33,012 nucleotides of DNA from an uncultured Clostridia bacterium. Lineage in GTDB: Bacteria > Bacillota > Clostridia > TANB77 > CAG-508. The notes under the pieces were generated by a model. It saw nothing but the letters and a program-made list of their open reading frames with translations. It was not told where the DNA came from and made no database searches. Of the stretch, positions 32,995 to 33,012 are shown piece by piece. The position numbers and the translations under genes are program-made. How positions within the stretch are numbered: position 1 is the stretch's first letter; each line of letters starts with the position of its first letter. The stretch covers positions 1-33,012 of the forward strand of contig CANRPR010000017.1 in the NCBI GenBank assembly GCA_947632535.1. Reading direction: 5' to 3'.

Positions 32995-33012
32995 TAATTT
33001 TTATTTGTCTTT

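Noticed and set aside
32640-33012. tRNA gene near rpmG, as in some genomes
   Set aside because: No cloverleaf, T-loop GTTCRAAT or CCA-type end was found in this stretch.

Overview
The window looks like a chromosomal segment of a low-GC, AT-rich, Gram-positive, spore-forming member of the Clostridia-type Firmicutes, probably an uncultured gut or anaerobic lineage. The evidence is the gene set: MecA, a PASTA-domain Ser/Thr kinase with its PP2C phosphatase, a BofC-like protein, YabE-like G5/3D and LytM proteins, and the rpmG-secE-nusG-rplKAJL order. Purine-rich Shine-Dalgarno sequences and TTGACA-17-TATAAT type promoters fit this. No phage, plasmid, CRISPR, tRNA or rRNA gene was seen. No genus can be named with confidence.

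Layout. 1-1565 (minus, cut by the left edge): a secreted or surface protein with a prepilin-like N-terminus and an FGE-sulfatase/C-type-lectin-like domain. 1566-2104: a promoter and a degenerate repeat region with three 34-bp modules carrying GGGACGGTTC and GGACATTTTGTCC motifs. 2105-3340 (plus): mecA and purN. 3397-4698 (minus): purD, with its own promoter. 4863-7077 (minus): two cell-wall enzymes (G5/3D protein, M23 peptidase), each with its own promoter and terminator. 7371-8886 (plus): lemA-htpX. 8869-12900 (minus): a probable operon of a WG-repeat membrane protein, an unrecognised C-terminally anchored protein, acpS and tatD. 13040-14323 (plus): a bactofilin-like membrane protein fired divergently from the WG gene. 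14358-15314 (minus): an unrecognised membrane-anchored protein with its own promoter. 15462-20888 (minus): rlmN-prpC-prkC, a terminator, then rsgA-rpe. 21089-24003 (plus): clpE-like and pgsA. 24067-29279 (minus): mtnN, an SH3/NlpC-P60 protein, comEC and a bofC-like gene. 29381-32812 (minus): rpmG-secE-nusG-rplK-rplA-rplJ-rplL with an L10-type leader. The right edge holds two 34-bp-spaced repeats that may be the start of a mobile element.

Most of the window is housekeeping: translation, protein export, purine synthesis, phospholipid and acyl-carrier metabolism, protein quality control and envelope remodelling. MecA and the ClpE-like unfoldase may form an adaptor/unfoldase pair. The PrkC/PrpC pair, three peptidoglycan-active proteins and the bactofilin-like protein give the window a cell-envelope theme.

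The points that most deserve a second look are: a one-base frameshift that cuts off the last 32 residues of ComEC; the truncated pilin/FGE-like protein with codon use unlike the ribosomal genes; the 34-bp repeat modules and their fragment at the acpS junction; an acidic Thr/Glu-rich tail on SecE; and two proteins I could not assign. I did not find convincing evidence for a wholly new defence or mobile system.
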